From: Virgisporangium aliadipatigenens
GTDB lineage: Bacteria; Actinomycetota; Actinomycetes; Mycobacteriales; Micromonosporaceae
DNA: 64,000 nucleotides
Direction of reading: 5' to 3'
Assembly (NCBI RefSeq): GCF_016863615.1
Contig: NZ_BOPF01000003.1
Span: 1-64,000, forward strand
How positions within the stretch are numbered: position 1 is the stretch's first letter; each line of letters begins with the position of its first letter. This document shows positions 42,320 through 50,939 of this stretch, in pieces. The notes beneath the pieces were generated by a model, which made no database searches, was not told the origin of the DNA, and worked only from the letters and a program-made list of their open reading frames with translations. The position numbers and the translations under genes were made by a program.

Positions 42320-43074
42320 TCGGCGACGGGCGCTCTCAGCGCGTTCACGATCGCCCGGCCCCCGCTGGCGAGGATCGAGGTGTCGTTGCTGACCACCACG
42401 TAGTCGTAGCCCCGGGCCAGTGCGGCCCGGGCCTGGTCACTCGTGGCGGACGCGGTACCGATGGGGACACCTGCCGCGGCGGCGGCCGTCAGCGCGGCGG
42501 TGGTGAGCCGGTGCACCTCGTCGCTTCCCGCCGCGACGCCCATCGACATCGAGAGGTCGGCCGTCCCGACGAACACGGCACCGATGCCGTCGATGGCCAG
42601 GATCTCCCGCGCGTTCCTGATCGCCACCTCGCTCTCGAGTTGGACGACGCACAGCGCCTGCTCGTTGCCGTACTCGAGGTAGTCCGCCCGCGGCAGCAGT
42701 CCCCAGCGACCCGCTCGGCTGGTGCCGCCGGACCCGCGGTCGCCGCGCGGCGGGAAGCAGGTGGCCCGCACGACCGTCCGGGCCTGCTCGACCGTGTCGA
42801 CGTGCGGCACGACCACACCGGCCGCGCCGGCGTCCAGGACCCGCTGGATCACGCTCAGGCCGTGGTCGGGCACCCTGACGAGCGGGTCCACGCCGAGGGC
42901 GCGGGCCATCGCGACGTGGGTCGAGGCGGCGCCCAGGTCCAGTGTCGTGTGCTCGAGGTCGATGACCACGAAGTCGAAGCCCGCGTAGGCCATGATCTCG
43001 ACACTCTCGGGGCTGGCGAGCTTGATCCAGGTCCCGAGGGTGCCGCCGTTGATCCCGTCGCGCACCCGCGCCAT
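42304..43074 (-). CDS. HpcH/HpaI-family aldolase/citrate lyase
   Basis: The protein has 256 residues. The family cleaves 2-oxo-3-deoxy- or 4-hydroxy-2-oxo acids into pyruvate plus an aldehyde using a divalent metal. Markers are GTWIKLASPESVEIMAYAGF, FDFVVIDLEHTTLDL (metal/Asp-Glu), DAGAAGVVVPHVDT (Arg/Gly pocket), VQLESEVAIRN (metal Glu) and GIGAVFVGTADLSMSMG (metal Asp). It is the third gene of the leftward arm, 3 bases after the permease stop. The aldehyde product is the natural substrate of the ALDH on the other arm. Confidence 0.92.
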   Translation of the reverse strand: MARVRDGINGGTLGTWIKLASPESVEIMAYAGFDFVVIDLEHTTLDLGAASTHVAMARALGVDPLVRVPDHGLSVIQRVLDAGAAGVVVPHVDTVEQARTVVRATCFPPRGDRGSGGTSRAGRWGLLPRADYLEYGNEQALCVVQLESEVAIRNAREILAIDGIGAVFVGTADLSMSMGVAAGSDEVHRLTTAALTAAAAAGVPIGTASATSDQARAALARGYDYVVVSNDTSILASGGRAIVNALRAPVAERAAS

Positions 43075-43077
43075 GGC

Positions 43078-43971
43078 TCAGATCCCGCCGGCGGTGTCGG
43101 TGGGGGTGGCGGTCCAGAAGACCAGCCACTTGCCGAGCCGCACGACGACCGCGTGCAGTGCGATGCCGACAGCCGACAGTACGACGATCACCGCGAAGGT
43201 CCTGGCCACGTCCAGGGTGAAGTTGCTCGCCTGGATCAGGTAGCCCAGACCTTCGGAGCTGCCGACGAACTCCGCGACGACGGCGCCGGTCACGGACAGG
43301 ATGACGGCGACCTCCAGTCCCGCGAAGATGTGCGGAAGCGCCGACGGGATCTGCAGGTGCCGCATGACCTGCATGCGGGACGCGCCGAAGGACCGGAGCA
43401 TCTCGACCTGCTCGTGGGCGGCGGACCGGAATCCCAGGATGGCGTTGATGAGGAGGGGGAAGAACGCGATCAGGGCCACGGTCAGCACCTTCGAGCTGAT
43501 CCCGATGCCGAACCAGACGATCAGCAGCGGCGCCATGGCGACCTTCGGGATCGTCTGGGTCAGGATGAGCAGCGGGAAGAGCACGCGCTCCACCGTCCGG
43601 AACTGCGTGATGAGCACCGCGGACACCAGTGCCGAGCCGACCGCGATGCCGAACCCGATCAGGATTTCCTTCAGGGTGACGATCGAGTGGGTCAGCAGTG
43701 TGCCGTCCTGGAAGCCGTCGACCAGGGAGTCGGCGACGGCCGTGGGCGTGGGGACGAGGATGTTGGAGACGTCGAACATCTTCACGACGGCCTGCCAGAG
43801 CACCAACAGCCCGAGGAACACCAGCACGCTGTGGGCGATCCCGGGTACTCGGCGGCGTCGGCGTCGGACCGCGGTGGCCGAGCTCGTGGGCGCCTCCACC
43901 GGCACGGTCCCGCCCTCCGGGACGGCGAGTACCTCTCGGCCGGCTGCGTGGCGCTTGGTGTTGGTGAACAT
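43078..43971 (-). CDS. ABC transporter permease (SsuC/TauC-like)
   Basis: The protein has 297 residues with about six membrane helices. The EAA-like cytoplasmic loop is seen as MLRSFGASRMQVMRHLQIPS. The family imports nitrate, sulfonates, taurine or aromatic-like substrates. It is 3 bases from the aldolase gene and 8 bases from the ATPase gene. The partner solute-binding lipoprotein is on the rightward arm (47659), so the transporter is split across the two operons. Confidence 0.9.
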   Translation of the reverse strand: MFTNTKRHAAGREVLAVPEGGTVPVEAPTSSATAVRRRRRRVPGIAHSVLVFLGLLVLWQAVVKMFDVSNILVPTPTAVADSLVDGFQDGTLLTHSIVTLKEILIGFGIAVGSALVSAVLITQFRTVERVLFPLLILTQTIPKVAMAPLLIVWFGIGISSKVLTVALIAFFPLLINAILGFRSAAHEQVEMLRSFGASRMQVMRHLQIPSALPHIFAGLEVAVILSVTGAVVAEFVGSSEGLGYLIQASNFTLDVARTFAVIVVLSAVGIALHAVVVRLGKWLVFWTATPTDTAGGI

Positions 43972-43979
43972 CGGGTCTC

Positions 43980-44777
43980 CTAGTGGGCGCTGTGCTCGGA
44001 GTCGAGTAACTTGCGGATCTTCAGGACGATCTCGCCGAACTCGGGCGTGTTGATGTTCTCGAGCCGCCGGGGTCGAGGGAGTGCGACCTCGACGACGTCC
44101 GCCAACCGGCCGGGTCGCGGTGTCATGACCACGACGCGGTCGGCGAGGAGCACCGCTTCGGGGATGCTGTGCGTCACGAACAGCACGGTCTTGCGGTCCT
44201 GGTCCCAGATCCTCAGCAGGTCCAGTCCCATCTGGTCGCGGGTCATCGCGTCGAGGGCGCCGAACGGCTCGTCCATGAGCAGGATGCGCGGGTCGTGCAT
44301 CAGGGCCCGGCCGATGCCGACCCGCTGCTGCATCCCGCCGGACAGTTCGTTGGGGTACCGGTCGCCGAACTCCTCGAGGCCGAGCATCACCAGCAGCTCG
44401 TCGGCTTTCGCGTGGGTCGCGGCGTCCCGGGCGTGGTGCAGGTCCGGCGACGTCAGCAGGTTCTTCCGCACGGTGCGCCAGGGCAGCAGCAGCGGCTGCT
44501 GGAAGACCATCCCGAGCTGGTTGCGGTGGCTGTCGTCCGACGGCCCGAAGGTGACCTGTCCGGAGGTCTGGCGGGACAGGCCCATGATGATCCGCAGCAG
44601 CGTGCTCTTGCCGCAGCCGCTGGGGCCGACGATGGAGATGAACTCACCGGCTCGGACGCTGAGGGAGACGTCGTCGAGAGCCTGGACGGTCCCGCCGGAC
44701 TTCGTCGGGTAGAGCATGGACAGCGAGTCCAGGCGGATCACGAAGTCGGTGTCGGTGCTGGTCGGCATGTCAGTCAT
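43980..44777 (-). CDS. ABC transporter ATP-binding protein (SsuB/TauB-like)
   Basis: The protein has 265 residues. Walker A is GPSGCGKST, Q-loop GMVFQQPLLLPWRTV, signature LSGGMQQRVGIGRAL, Walker B ILLMDEPFGALD and H-switch FVTHSIPEAVLLADR. This is the nitrate/sulfonate-type import ATPase. It lies 53 bases after the IclR gene and is expected to be co-expressed with the permease. It energises uptake of the cluster substrate. Confidence 0.93.
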   Translation of the reverse strand: MTDMPTSTDTDFVIRLDSLSMLYPTKSGGTVQALDDVSLSVRAGEFISIVGPSGCGKSTLLRIIMGLSRQTSGQVTFGPSDDSHRNQLGMVFQQPLLLPWRTVRKNLLTSPDLHHARDAATHAKADELLVMLGLEEFGDRYPNELSGGMQQRVGIGRALMHDPRILLMDEPFGALDAMTRDQMGLDLLRIWDQDRKTVLFVTHSIPEAVLLADRVVVMTPRPGRLADVVEVALPRPRRLENINTPEFGEIVLKIRKLLDSEHSAH

Positions 44778-44830
44778 TCCTCACCTGGTTCGAGCGCAGG
44801 CTGCCCGCGCCTCGGCTGTCGTGCTGGCGA

Positions 44831-45610
44831 TCAGTCGGCCGCCTCGGGCCACGTGCCGCCCATCTCCTTGGTCAGTCGCTTGCAGACGGCCTTCAACGCC
44901 GTGGCCTCGCGGGAGTCCAGGGCGTCCGGCAGCATCCGCTCGGTGCCGACGGCCGCGATCGTGGCGCAGATCCCGGTCGCCGCGAACACCGGCGCCGCGA
45001 CGACGCAGATGCCGCGGTGGTTGACGTCGCTGCTCATGCCGGCCTGTCGGATCGCCTCGATCCGCCGGCGAGTCTCGGTGCGCTGGGGCTCGGGGAGACT
45101 GCCGGTGAGTCGCTCGGCGTGGAACTGGTCTGGGAGGAAGGCCAGGAAGACCTTGGCCTGCGAGGAGTTGAGGGCGAGCTGCGAGCCCACCCGCACCGTC
45201 ACCAGGGTGGGATGGTCGGCCTCCTCCACCAGCGAGACCACCGGGCCGGAGGTGCCCCACAGCGACAGCACGATGCTGATCTTGATGTCGAGCGTGAGCT
45301 CGCGCATGTAGGCCGGCGCCATCTGCAGGATGCGCTGCTGTCCCAGCGCGAAGCTGCCGAGCTGCAGGATCGACCGTCCGGGACGGACGAGAGCGGAGTC
45401 CTCCACGCGCTCGAGCAGGCCGGAGCCGATCATCGAGCTGAAGTAGCGGTGCACCGTGGTCCGCTTCAGGTCGAGCCGGCGGCTGGTCTCCGCGACGGAG
45501 AGCTCCGGAGTCTCCGGTCCGAACAGTCCGAGGATCTGCGCCGTCCGGCTCACCGCCTGGATGTCCTGCTCGCGAGCAGTCACCGGCTTGTCGAGCTCGT
45601 GCTCCGTCAT
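44831..45610 (-). CDS. IclR-family transcriptional regulator of the catabolic cluster
   Basis: The protein has 259 residues. The N-terminal HTH lies in SVAETSRRLDLKRTTVHRYF (position ~38-57), followed by the IclR effector domain with LSLWGTSGPVVSLVEEADHP and GICVVAAPVFAATGICATIA. It is first in the leftward arm and divergent from the DUF6282 gene. Two related palindromes at 45651-45666 and 45749-45764 are its likely sites, placing both arms under its control. IclR members can repress or activate; the inducer is probably the pathway substrate. ATG 45610 has GAGGG upstream. Confidence 0.9.
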   Translation of the reverse strand: MTEHELDKPVTAREQDIQAVSRTAQILGLFGPETPELSVAETSRRLDLKRTTVHRYFSSMIGSGLLERVEDSALVRPGRSILQLGSFALGQQRILQMAPAYMRELTLDIKISIVLSLWGTSGPVVSLVEEADHPTLVTVRVGSQLALNSSQAKVFLAFLPDQFHAERLTGSLPEPQRTETRRRIEAIRQAGMSSDVNHRGICVVAAPVFAATGICATIAAVGTERMLPDALDSREATALKAVCKRLTKEMGGTWPEAAD

Positions 45611-45650
45611 CGACCCTCGTCTCGTTGGGGTGTCCACAAAGTGTTCACGT

Positions 45651-45666
45651 AGTCCGCAGTACGGAC
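45651..45666. promoter_or_regulatory. Putative IclR operator 1
   Basis: AGTCCGCAGTACGGAC has GTCCG and CGGAC arms around CAGTA, 41 bases before the IclR start. It resembles site 2 read in the opposite direction (AGTCCGC shared), as expected for two copies of one operator. Confidence 0.55.
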
Positions 45667-45748
45667 AGAGGGTAGGCGTGCCCTACGTACCACTGCAAGG
45701 TTTCCCTGGGATTTCGCGCAAGTGCCTTTCGCGCCCCTCCTCTTGACA

Positions 45749-45764
45749 GACCGCATAGCGGACT
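45749..45764. promoter_or_regulatory. Putative IclR operator 2 beside a -35-like TTGACA
   Basis: On the plus strand GACCGCATAGCGGACT; its complement AGTCCGCTATGCGGTC matches site 1 in ten of sixteen positions or more, with the same AGTCCGC arm. TTGACA (45743-45748) abuts it, suggesting control of the rightward promoter. A GACAGAC/GTCTGTC inverted repeat (45745-45775) surrounds it. Confidence 0.5.
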
Positions 45765-45807
45765 CAGAGTCTGTCATGCGAACACTGCTGACCCAGGGGG
45801 AGACTTC

Positions 45808-46698
45808 ATGACCGACACACCCGCCGTCATCAAGCTGCTGAACGGCTGCGTTGACCTGCACTGCCACTCCGGTCCGAACCCGTTCCCTCGACGCATCGAC
45901 CACGCCGAGGCCGGCAAGGACGGAGAGCGGCTCGGGATGCGGGGCGTGCTGGTGAAGTCCCACCACCACAACACCGTCATGGACCTGCTCGCGATGAGCG
46001 ACCGGCTGGCGAAGATCAGCACTCCGGTCTTCGGCGGCATAACCCTGAACAGCATGGTCGGCGGCATCAACCCGCAGGCGGTGGCCATGTCGTTGCGCAT
46101 GGGCGGCAAGGCCGTGTGGTTTCCGACGTTCTCGGCCGGCCGGCACATCGACTGCCATCCGGAGGGCGTCGGCTTCCCCACGGCGAGCGTCGAGGTGCCG
46201 TCGTCCCGGGTCGACATCCACCAGGAGAACGGTGATCTCATCCCGCAGGTCTACGAGGTGCTCGACCTGGTGAAGGAGACCGGAGCGATGGTGACCGGCG
46301 GTCACATGGAGACCGAGTCGATCACCCAGCTGTTCGCCGCGGCGAAGGAGAAGGGGGTCACCCGGATGCTGCTCAACCATCCCGACTACGTCATCGGTGC
46401 GGACGAGGCGAAGTGTCGTGAGCTGGTCGGATACGGAGCTTTCATCGAGCACGAGACCGGCTTCTACGACCCCGAGGGGACCAAGAAGTGGGACCCGAAG
46501 ATCCTCCTCGACTGGATCGAGAAGATCGGTCCGGAGCACACCGTGATGGCCTCCGACCTCGGGCAGAAGGATCGTCCGCTGCCGGTGGACTCCTACATCC
46601 GCGTCGCGACCGCGCTGTTGGACCTCGGCCTGGACGAGCGGTCGCTGCGCCGGATCTTCTGCGACAACCCGGCTTTCCTGCTCGGCCTGGACGACTGA
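45808..46698 (+). CDS. DUF6282 amidohydrolase-like protein
   Basis: The protein has 296 residues. GCVDLHCHSGPNPFPRRIDH carries the HxH-like metal motif at the start. Later His/Asp-containing segments (KSHHHNTV, TGGHMETESITQLFAA, LNHPDYVIG and TVMASDLGQKDRPLP) resemble the TIM-barrel amidohydrolase/PHP-like fold. DUF6282 members are found beside aldolases, dioxygenases and CoA-transferases, consistent with a hydrolase step. The reaction is unknown. It is the first gene of the rightward arm, 44 bases from operator 2. Confidence 0.8.
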   Translation: MTDTPAVIKLLNGCVDLHCHSGPNPFPRRIDHAEAGKDGERLGMRGVLVKSHHHNTVMDLLAMSDRLAKISTPVFGGITLNSMVGGINPQAVAMSLRMGGKAVWFPTFSAGRHIDCHPEGVGFPTASVEVPSSRVDIHQENGDLIPQVYEVLDLVKETGAMVTGGHMETESITQLFAAAKEKGVTRMLLNHPDYVIGADEAKCRELVGYGAFIEHETGFYDPEGTKKWDPKILLDWIEKIGPEHTVMASDLGQKDRPLPVDSYIRVATALLDLGLDERSLRRIFCDNPAFLLGLDD

Positions 46699-46733
46699 AC
46701 CGGCATCCTGCCGCTGACCCGAAAGGACAGAAG

Positions 46734-47600
46734 ATGACCACCCTGGCCACCCCGCCCGATGTGGAGTTCTCCGACCTCGGTACGGGCGATCCCGACGAGA
46801 CGACCCCTGGCGGATCGTCGACGTGGTACTTCCGCGGACACAACTTCGTGCTCGCCCACACGACGCTGGTCGCCGGCGACGTGCTGGAGCGGGGTGATCA
46901 GCCGGACGAGTACGTCGTGATCCTCCCCGCCGAGGAGTGCGACGTCGAGGTTCGTGCGTCGGGGGAGGTCGTGTCGGTCTCGGGCAAGGCGGTGGTGATG
47001 GTTCCGCCGGGCAGCAGCGCGATCGTCGGTGTCGACGACTGCACCGTCGTGCGGCTGTTCAGCTGTCGCTCCACCGACCTGCTGGACAAGGCGCGCAACC
47101 GGGATTCGTACGCGCAGCCGCACCCGAACGTCAGGCCGTTCGAGCCGTGGCCGGACCCGCCGGAGGGTTATCGCATCCGGCCCTACCGGCTGGCCGACCT
47201 GACGGTGACGCAGGACGCGGTCCGCCCGGGCCAGATCGTGCGGTGCAGCACCTTCATGGTCAACTTCCTGGCGCCCAGGATCGGTCCGCGCGACCCGGAC
47301 AGCCTCTCGCCGCACGACCACGACGACTTCGAGCAGTGCTCGCTCGCCGTCGAGGGGGAGTACGTCCACCACCTGCGGACCCCGTGGTCGAAGCGGCGCA
47401 GCGAATGGCGCGAGGACCGGCACCTGCGGTGCGGCAGTCCTTCGGTGGCCGTGATCCCGCCACCCATGATCCACACCAGCGAGGCCGTGGGATCGGGGAC
47501 CAATCAGCTGATCGACATCTTCTGTCCGCCGCGTCTGGACTTCTCCCTGAAGCCGGGCCGAGTGCTCAACGAAGACACCTACCCGCTCCCCACCCTGTAA
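46734..47600 (+). CDS. Bicupin-like protein
   Basis: The protein has 288 residues. I read two cupin-like halves: the first around NFVLAHTTLVAGDVLERGDQ to AVVMVPPGSSAIVG; the second around SPHDHDDFEQCSLAVEGEYV and PPPMIHTSEAVG, where His residues and a Glu could hold a metal. It may be a ring-cleaving dioxygenase or an isomerase; it may also be a non-catalytic accessory protein. It is second in the rightward arm, 35 bases after the previous stop. Start ATG 46734 follows AAAGGAC. Confidence 0.65.
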   Translation: MTTLATPPDVEFSDLGTGDPDETTPGGSSTWYFRGHNFVLAHTTLVAGDVLERGDQPDEYVVILPAEECDVEVRASGEVVSVSGKAVVMVPPGSSAIVGVDDCTVVRLFSCRSTDLLDKARNRDSYAQPHPNVRPFEPWPDPPEGYRIRPYRLADLTVTQDAVRPGQIVRCSTFMVNFLAPRIGPRDPDSLSPHDHDDFEQCSLAVEGEYVHHLRTPWSKRRSEWREDRHLRCGSPSVAVIPPPMIHTSEAVGSGTNQLIDIFCPPRLDFSLKPGRVLNEDTYPLPTL

Positions 47601-47611
47601 CGACACACTCG

Positions 47612-47642
47612 CCACCCACCCCCACCCCCACCCCCACCCCCC
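47612..47642 (+). repeat. C-rich tract, minus-strand G-quadruplex-forming
   Basis: It is a run of C blocks separated by single A (three to six C each, at least five blocks), between the bicupin stop and the start of the substrate-binding protein gene at 47659. Its complement has consecutive G-tracts able to fold as a G-quadruplex on the template strand. It is the only such tract I noticed in the window. Confidence 0.7.
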
Positions 47643-47658
47643 GTAAGGAAGGTTCATC

Positions 47659-48741
47659 GTGACGACCAGACGAGCGATGAAGGTCTTAAGTGGTGCGGTC
47701 GCCGTCCTGTGCGCGGCGGCGACGCTGAGCGCGTGCGGATCCGACGACGACTCAGCCAAGGCCGGCGGGCTGACGCCGGTGACGTTCGCGATGGCGTCCC
47801 CGAGCTGGAACGCGGGCTTCGCGGTCATGGCCGTCGTGGAGGCCGAGGGCTTCTACGAGGAGGAGGGCCTGAAGGTCACGACCAACCTGTTCCCGTCGGC
47901 CACCCAGGCGGCGCAGCAGGTCGCCGGCGGCGGGGCGGACCTCGGCCTCATGACGGTCGAGCCGGTGGCCATCGGGCACGACAAGGACCTGAACCTGGCC
48001 TACTTCGGCTCCTACTGGCCGGAGTGGATCTACAGCCTGCAGGTGCCGGACGGCTCGAACGTGAAGAGCATCGCCGACCTGAAGGGCAAGAAGATCGGCG
48101 TCTCCGCGGTCGCGAGCTCCGGCGCGACGTTCGCCCGGACGGCGCTGGAGCTCAACGGGATGAGCCAGGACGCCGCGACCCTGGTGCCGATCGGTGCCGG
48201 CGCCCAGCAGATCAACGCCATCAAGACCGGCCAGGTCGACGCGTTGGCACTCTGGGACATCCAGTACCAGATGGTCAAGAACGCCGGTGTCAACCTGACG
48301 CCGCTTCCGGTCAAGGAGGCGGCGGGCGCGTGGGGCGGCGGCTTCGCGACGACCCGGAAGAACCTCAAGGCCAAGAAGGACGTCCTCGAACGCTTCGGTC
48401 GTGCGGTCGCGAAGGCGTTCGTCTTCGCCAAGGCCAACCCCGAGGCCGCGATCCGCGCCCTGTGGAAGCTCTACCCGGAGACCCGCGGGTCCGACCCGGA
48501 GGAGAAGGCGCTGGCCGACGGGATCAAGGTTCTCGATGTCCGACTGGCCGGGCAGGGGTTCGACGACAAGAGCCTGGGCCGGATCGACGAGGCAGCGTGC
48601 ACCCGGGCGATCGACCTGATGACCTCGGCCAAAATGATCAAGAAGTTTCCGGCGAAGGAGATCTACACCGACGAGATGTTCAAGGCGTTCAACGACTTCT
48701 CCTACGACGACATCACCAAACGAGCGAAGAGCGCCGGCTGA
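47659..48741 (+). CDS. Substrate-binding lipoprotein of an ABC importer (NMT1/THI5-like)
   Basis: The protein has 360 residues. The lipobox is LSAC (Cys at about residue 26). MASPSWNAGFAVMAVVEAEG, GLKVTTNLFPSATQAAQQVA and LKGKKIGVSAVASSGAT match NMT1/SsuA-type solute-binding proteins. It binds the substrate outside the membrane and delivers it to the permease at 43078. GTG 47659 follows AAGGAAGG. It is split from the other transporter genes but shares the IclR-controlled region. Confidence 0.9.
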   Translation: MTTRRAMKVLSGAVAVLCAAATLSACGSDDDSAKAGGLTPVTFAMASPSWNAGFAVMAVVEAEGFYEEEGLKVTTNLFPSATQAAQQVAGGGADLGLMTVEPVAIGHDKDLNLAYFGSYWPEWIYSLQVPDGSNVKSIADLKGKKIGVSAVASSGATFARTALELNGMSQDAATLVPIGAGAQQINAIKTGQVDALALWDIQYQMVKNAGVNLTPLPVKEAAGAWGGGFATTRKNLKAKKDVLERFGRAVAKAFVFAKANPEAAIRALWKLYPETRGSDPEEKALADGIKVLDVRLAGQGFDDKSLGRIDEAACTRAIDLMTSAKMIKKFPAKEIYTDEMFKAFNDFSYDDITKRAKSAG

Positions 48742-49749
48742 ATGCGGCTGGGGATCGCGCTCGACCTGAGCTCCCGGGAGCCGGTGCGCCCACAGGTGGA
48801 CCGCACGGTCACGATGCTCGCCCGCGCGGAGCGGCACGGGTTCGACTCCGCGTGGGTGGGGGAGAGCTATCACGCGGCCGCTCAGCCGTTCCACCTGCCG
48901 TCCGCCCTGATGGTCCTGGGGCATCTGGCCGGCCGGACGTCGCTGGCGCTGGGATCGGCGGTGCTGCTCCTGCGCGCGTACAGCCCGGAGAAGCTGGCCT
49001 ACGAGGCCGCGCTGCTCGACCAGCTGTGCGGCGGGAAGCTCACGCTCGGCCTCGGCCTCGGCAGCCCGGAGGTCGCCCGACGGGCCGGGCTGCCCGCGAA
49101 AGGTCCGGCCGGTGCGGCCTTCGACGCCACGCTCACGCTGCTGCGCGACGCCTGGTCCGCCGACGCGAGCACCGATTCGCCGGTGGCGGTCCCACCCCCG
49201 CTGCGGCGCGGCGGGCCGCGGATCCTGGTGGGCGGCAGCGTACCTGCCTCGGCCCGTCGCGCGGCGACGCTCGCCGACGGCTTCTACGGCGCGACGAACT
49301 ACCGCGACGACCTGTTGATCAGACAGTCGGCCGCCTACTGGTCGTATCGCGGCGGACGGCCGGGGGGAGCGGTCGCCACCACCAGGTTCTGCGTCGTCCA
49401 CGAGGATGCCGCCACTGCTCGCGAACTCGCCGCGTGCCACCTGAAGGCCGCTTCCGACTACTACACCGAGCGCGGCTTGTGGATGGGTGCGGACGGCCCC
49501 ACTGAGCCGGAGTTCCCCATGGTGGGCACGCCCGACGAGATCGACGCGACGATCGCCCGGTACGTGCGGGCGGGCGTCACGTCCGTCCAGTTGCGGGTCG
49601 CCCCGTTCGGCACGCCGCCCGACGTCGCCCGCCACACGCTCGACCTCGTCGGGCGGCACGTCCTCCCGCACTGGCACGCCACGACGAGTTCCGCACGCAC
49701 GCGAAGGACGCCTCCCGAGATGGGGCAGGAAGTGGAGACGACCCGATGA
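48742..49749 (+). CDS. LLM-class flavin-dependent oxidoreductase
   Basis: The protein has 335 residues. RAERHGFDSAWVGESYH, LALGSAVLLLRAYSPEKLAY and LTLGLGLGSPEVARRAG are luciferase-like monooxygenase motifs; a C-terminal domain follows. Such enzymes use FMNH2 or F420H2; no flavin reductase gene is in the cluster, so F420 is possible. The TGA of the upstream gene abuts the ATG. It is the only oxygenase-like gene in the cluster and is the obvious first oxidative step. Confidence 0.88.
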   Translation: MRLGIALDLSSREPVRPQVDRTVTMLARAERHGFDSAWVGESYHAAAQPFHLPSALMVLGHLAGRTSLALGSAVLLLRAYSPEKLAYEAALLDQLCGGKLTLGLGLGSPEVARRAGLPAKGPAGAAFDATLTLLRDAWSADASTDSPVAVPPPLRRGGPRILVGGSVPASARRAATLADGFYGATNYRDDLLIRQSAAYWSYRGGRPGGAVATTRFCVVHEDAATARELAACHLKAASDYYTERGLWMGADGPTEPEFPMVGTPDEIDATIARYVRAGVTSVQLRVAPFGTPPDVARHTLDLVGRHVLPHWHATTSSARTRRTPPEMGQEVETTR

Positions 49750-50939
49750 GCAGCTCATTCGTGTACGCGTCGGTCCGGACCCCGTTCGGCCGGTTCAACG
49801 GGGCCCTGGCCGACACGAGGACCGACGATCTGGCCGCGACCGCACTGAAGGGACTTCTCGACCGCTCGCCGGGCCTGGATCCCGGCCTGGTCGACGACGT
49901 GTTCTGGGGCAACGCCAACGGCGCCGGCGAGGACAATCGCAACGTCGGCCGGATGGCCGTGCTGCTGGCGGGCATGCCCGTCGCGGTGACCGCCACGACG
50001 GTGAACCGGCTCTGCGGCTCGTCGCTGGACGCCGCCATGATGGCCGCACGCATGATCGAGGTCGACGACGCGGAGATCGCGATCGCCGGAGGCGTGGAGT
50101 CGATGACGCGGGCGCCGTGGGTCCTGCCGAAGCCGTCGCGTCGGTTCCCGGCCGGCGACGTCACCGCCGTCTCCACGACGCTGGGCTGGCGTCTGGTGAA
50201 CGAGCGGATGCCCGCCGAGTGGACGGCCTCGCTGGGCGAGTGCAACGAGCAGCTGCGGGAGAAGTTCTCGATCTCGCGCGAGCGGCAGGACGAGTTCGGC
50301 GCCCGCTCGCACCGCCTCGCGGCGCAGGCGTGGGAGAAGGGCTTCTACGACGACCTCGTGGTCCCCGTCCCCGGCACCGACCTGGTCCGGGACGAGAGCA
50401 TCCGGGCCGGCACCTCGGTCGAGGCGCTGGCCGGGCTGAAGCCGGCGTTCCGGCCCGACGGGACGATCACCGCCGGCAACTGCTCACCGTTGAACGACGG
50501 CGCGAGCGCGGTCCTGCTGGGCTCGGCGCGCGCGGCGGCGTCCATCGGTCGTGACCCGGTCGCGCGGATCGCCGGTCGCGGCTGGTCGGCGCTGGAGCCG
50601 CAGCAGTTCGGCTACGCCCCGGTCGAGGCGGCCAACGACGCGCTCGAACGGGCCGGCATCACCTGGGAGGACATCGGCGCCGTCGAGCTGAACGAGGCGT
50701 TCGCCGTCCAGTCGATCGCCTGTGTCGACGCCTGGCTCGAACTCGGGCTGCGGGACGCCGACGTCGTCAACGCCAAGGGCGGGGCGATCGCCATCGGGCA
50801 CCCGCTGGGCGCCTCCGGCGGGCGCATCCTCGGGACCCTCGCGGCGCGGCTCGTGGAGTCCGGTGAACGATGGGGCCTGGCGGCCATCTGCATCGGTGTG
50901 GGCCAAGGCTTGGCGGTCGTCCTCGAGAACGTCTCATGA
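49746..50939 (+). CDS. Acetyl-CoA acyltransferase (thiolase), 3-oxoadipyl-CoA thiolase-like
   Basis: The protein has 397 residues. It performs CoA-dependent cleavage of a 3-oxoacyl-CoA to acetyl-CoA plus a shortened acyl-CoA. The acylated Cys is in TTVNRLCGSSLDA, His in AIAIGHPLGASGG and the second Cys in AICIGVGQG. The usual NGGAIA reads KGGAIA here. The gene overlaps its predecessor and its successor by four bases each, so it is tightly coupled with the CoA-transferase. The pairing is as in 3-oxoadipate catabolism (pcaIJF). Confidence 0.92.
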   Translation: MSSSFVYASVRTPFGRFNGALADTRTDDLAATALKGLLDRSPGLDPGLVDDVFWGNANGAGEDNRNVGRMAVLLAGMPVAVTATTVNRLCGSSLDAAMMAARMIEVDDAEIAIAGGVESMTRAPWVLPKPSRRFPAGDVTAVSTTLGWRLVNERMPAEWTASLGECNEQLREKFSISRERQDEFGARSHRLAAQAWEKGFYDDLVVPVPGTDLVRDESIRAGTSVEALAGLKPAFRPDGTITAGNCSPLNDGASAVLLGSARAAASIGRDPVARIAGRGWSALEPQQFGYAPVEAANDALERAGITWEDIGAVELNEAFAVQSIACVDAWLELGLRDADVVNAKGGAIAIGHPLGASGGRILGTLAARLVESGERWGLAAICIGVGQGLAVVLENVS

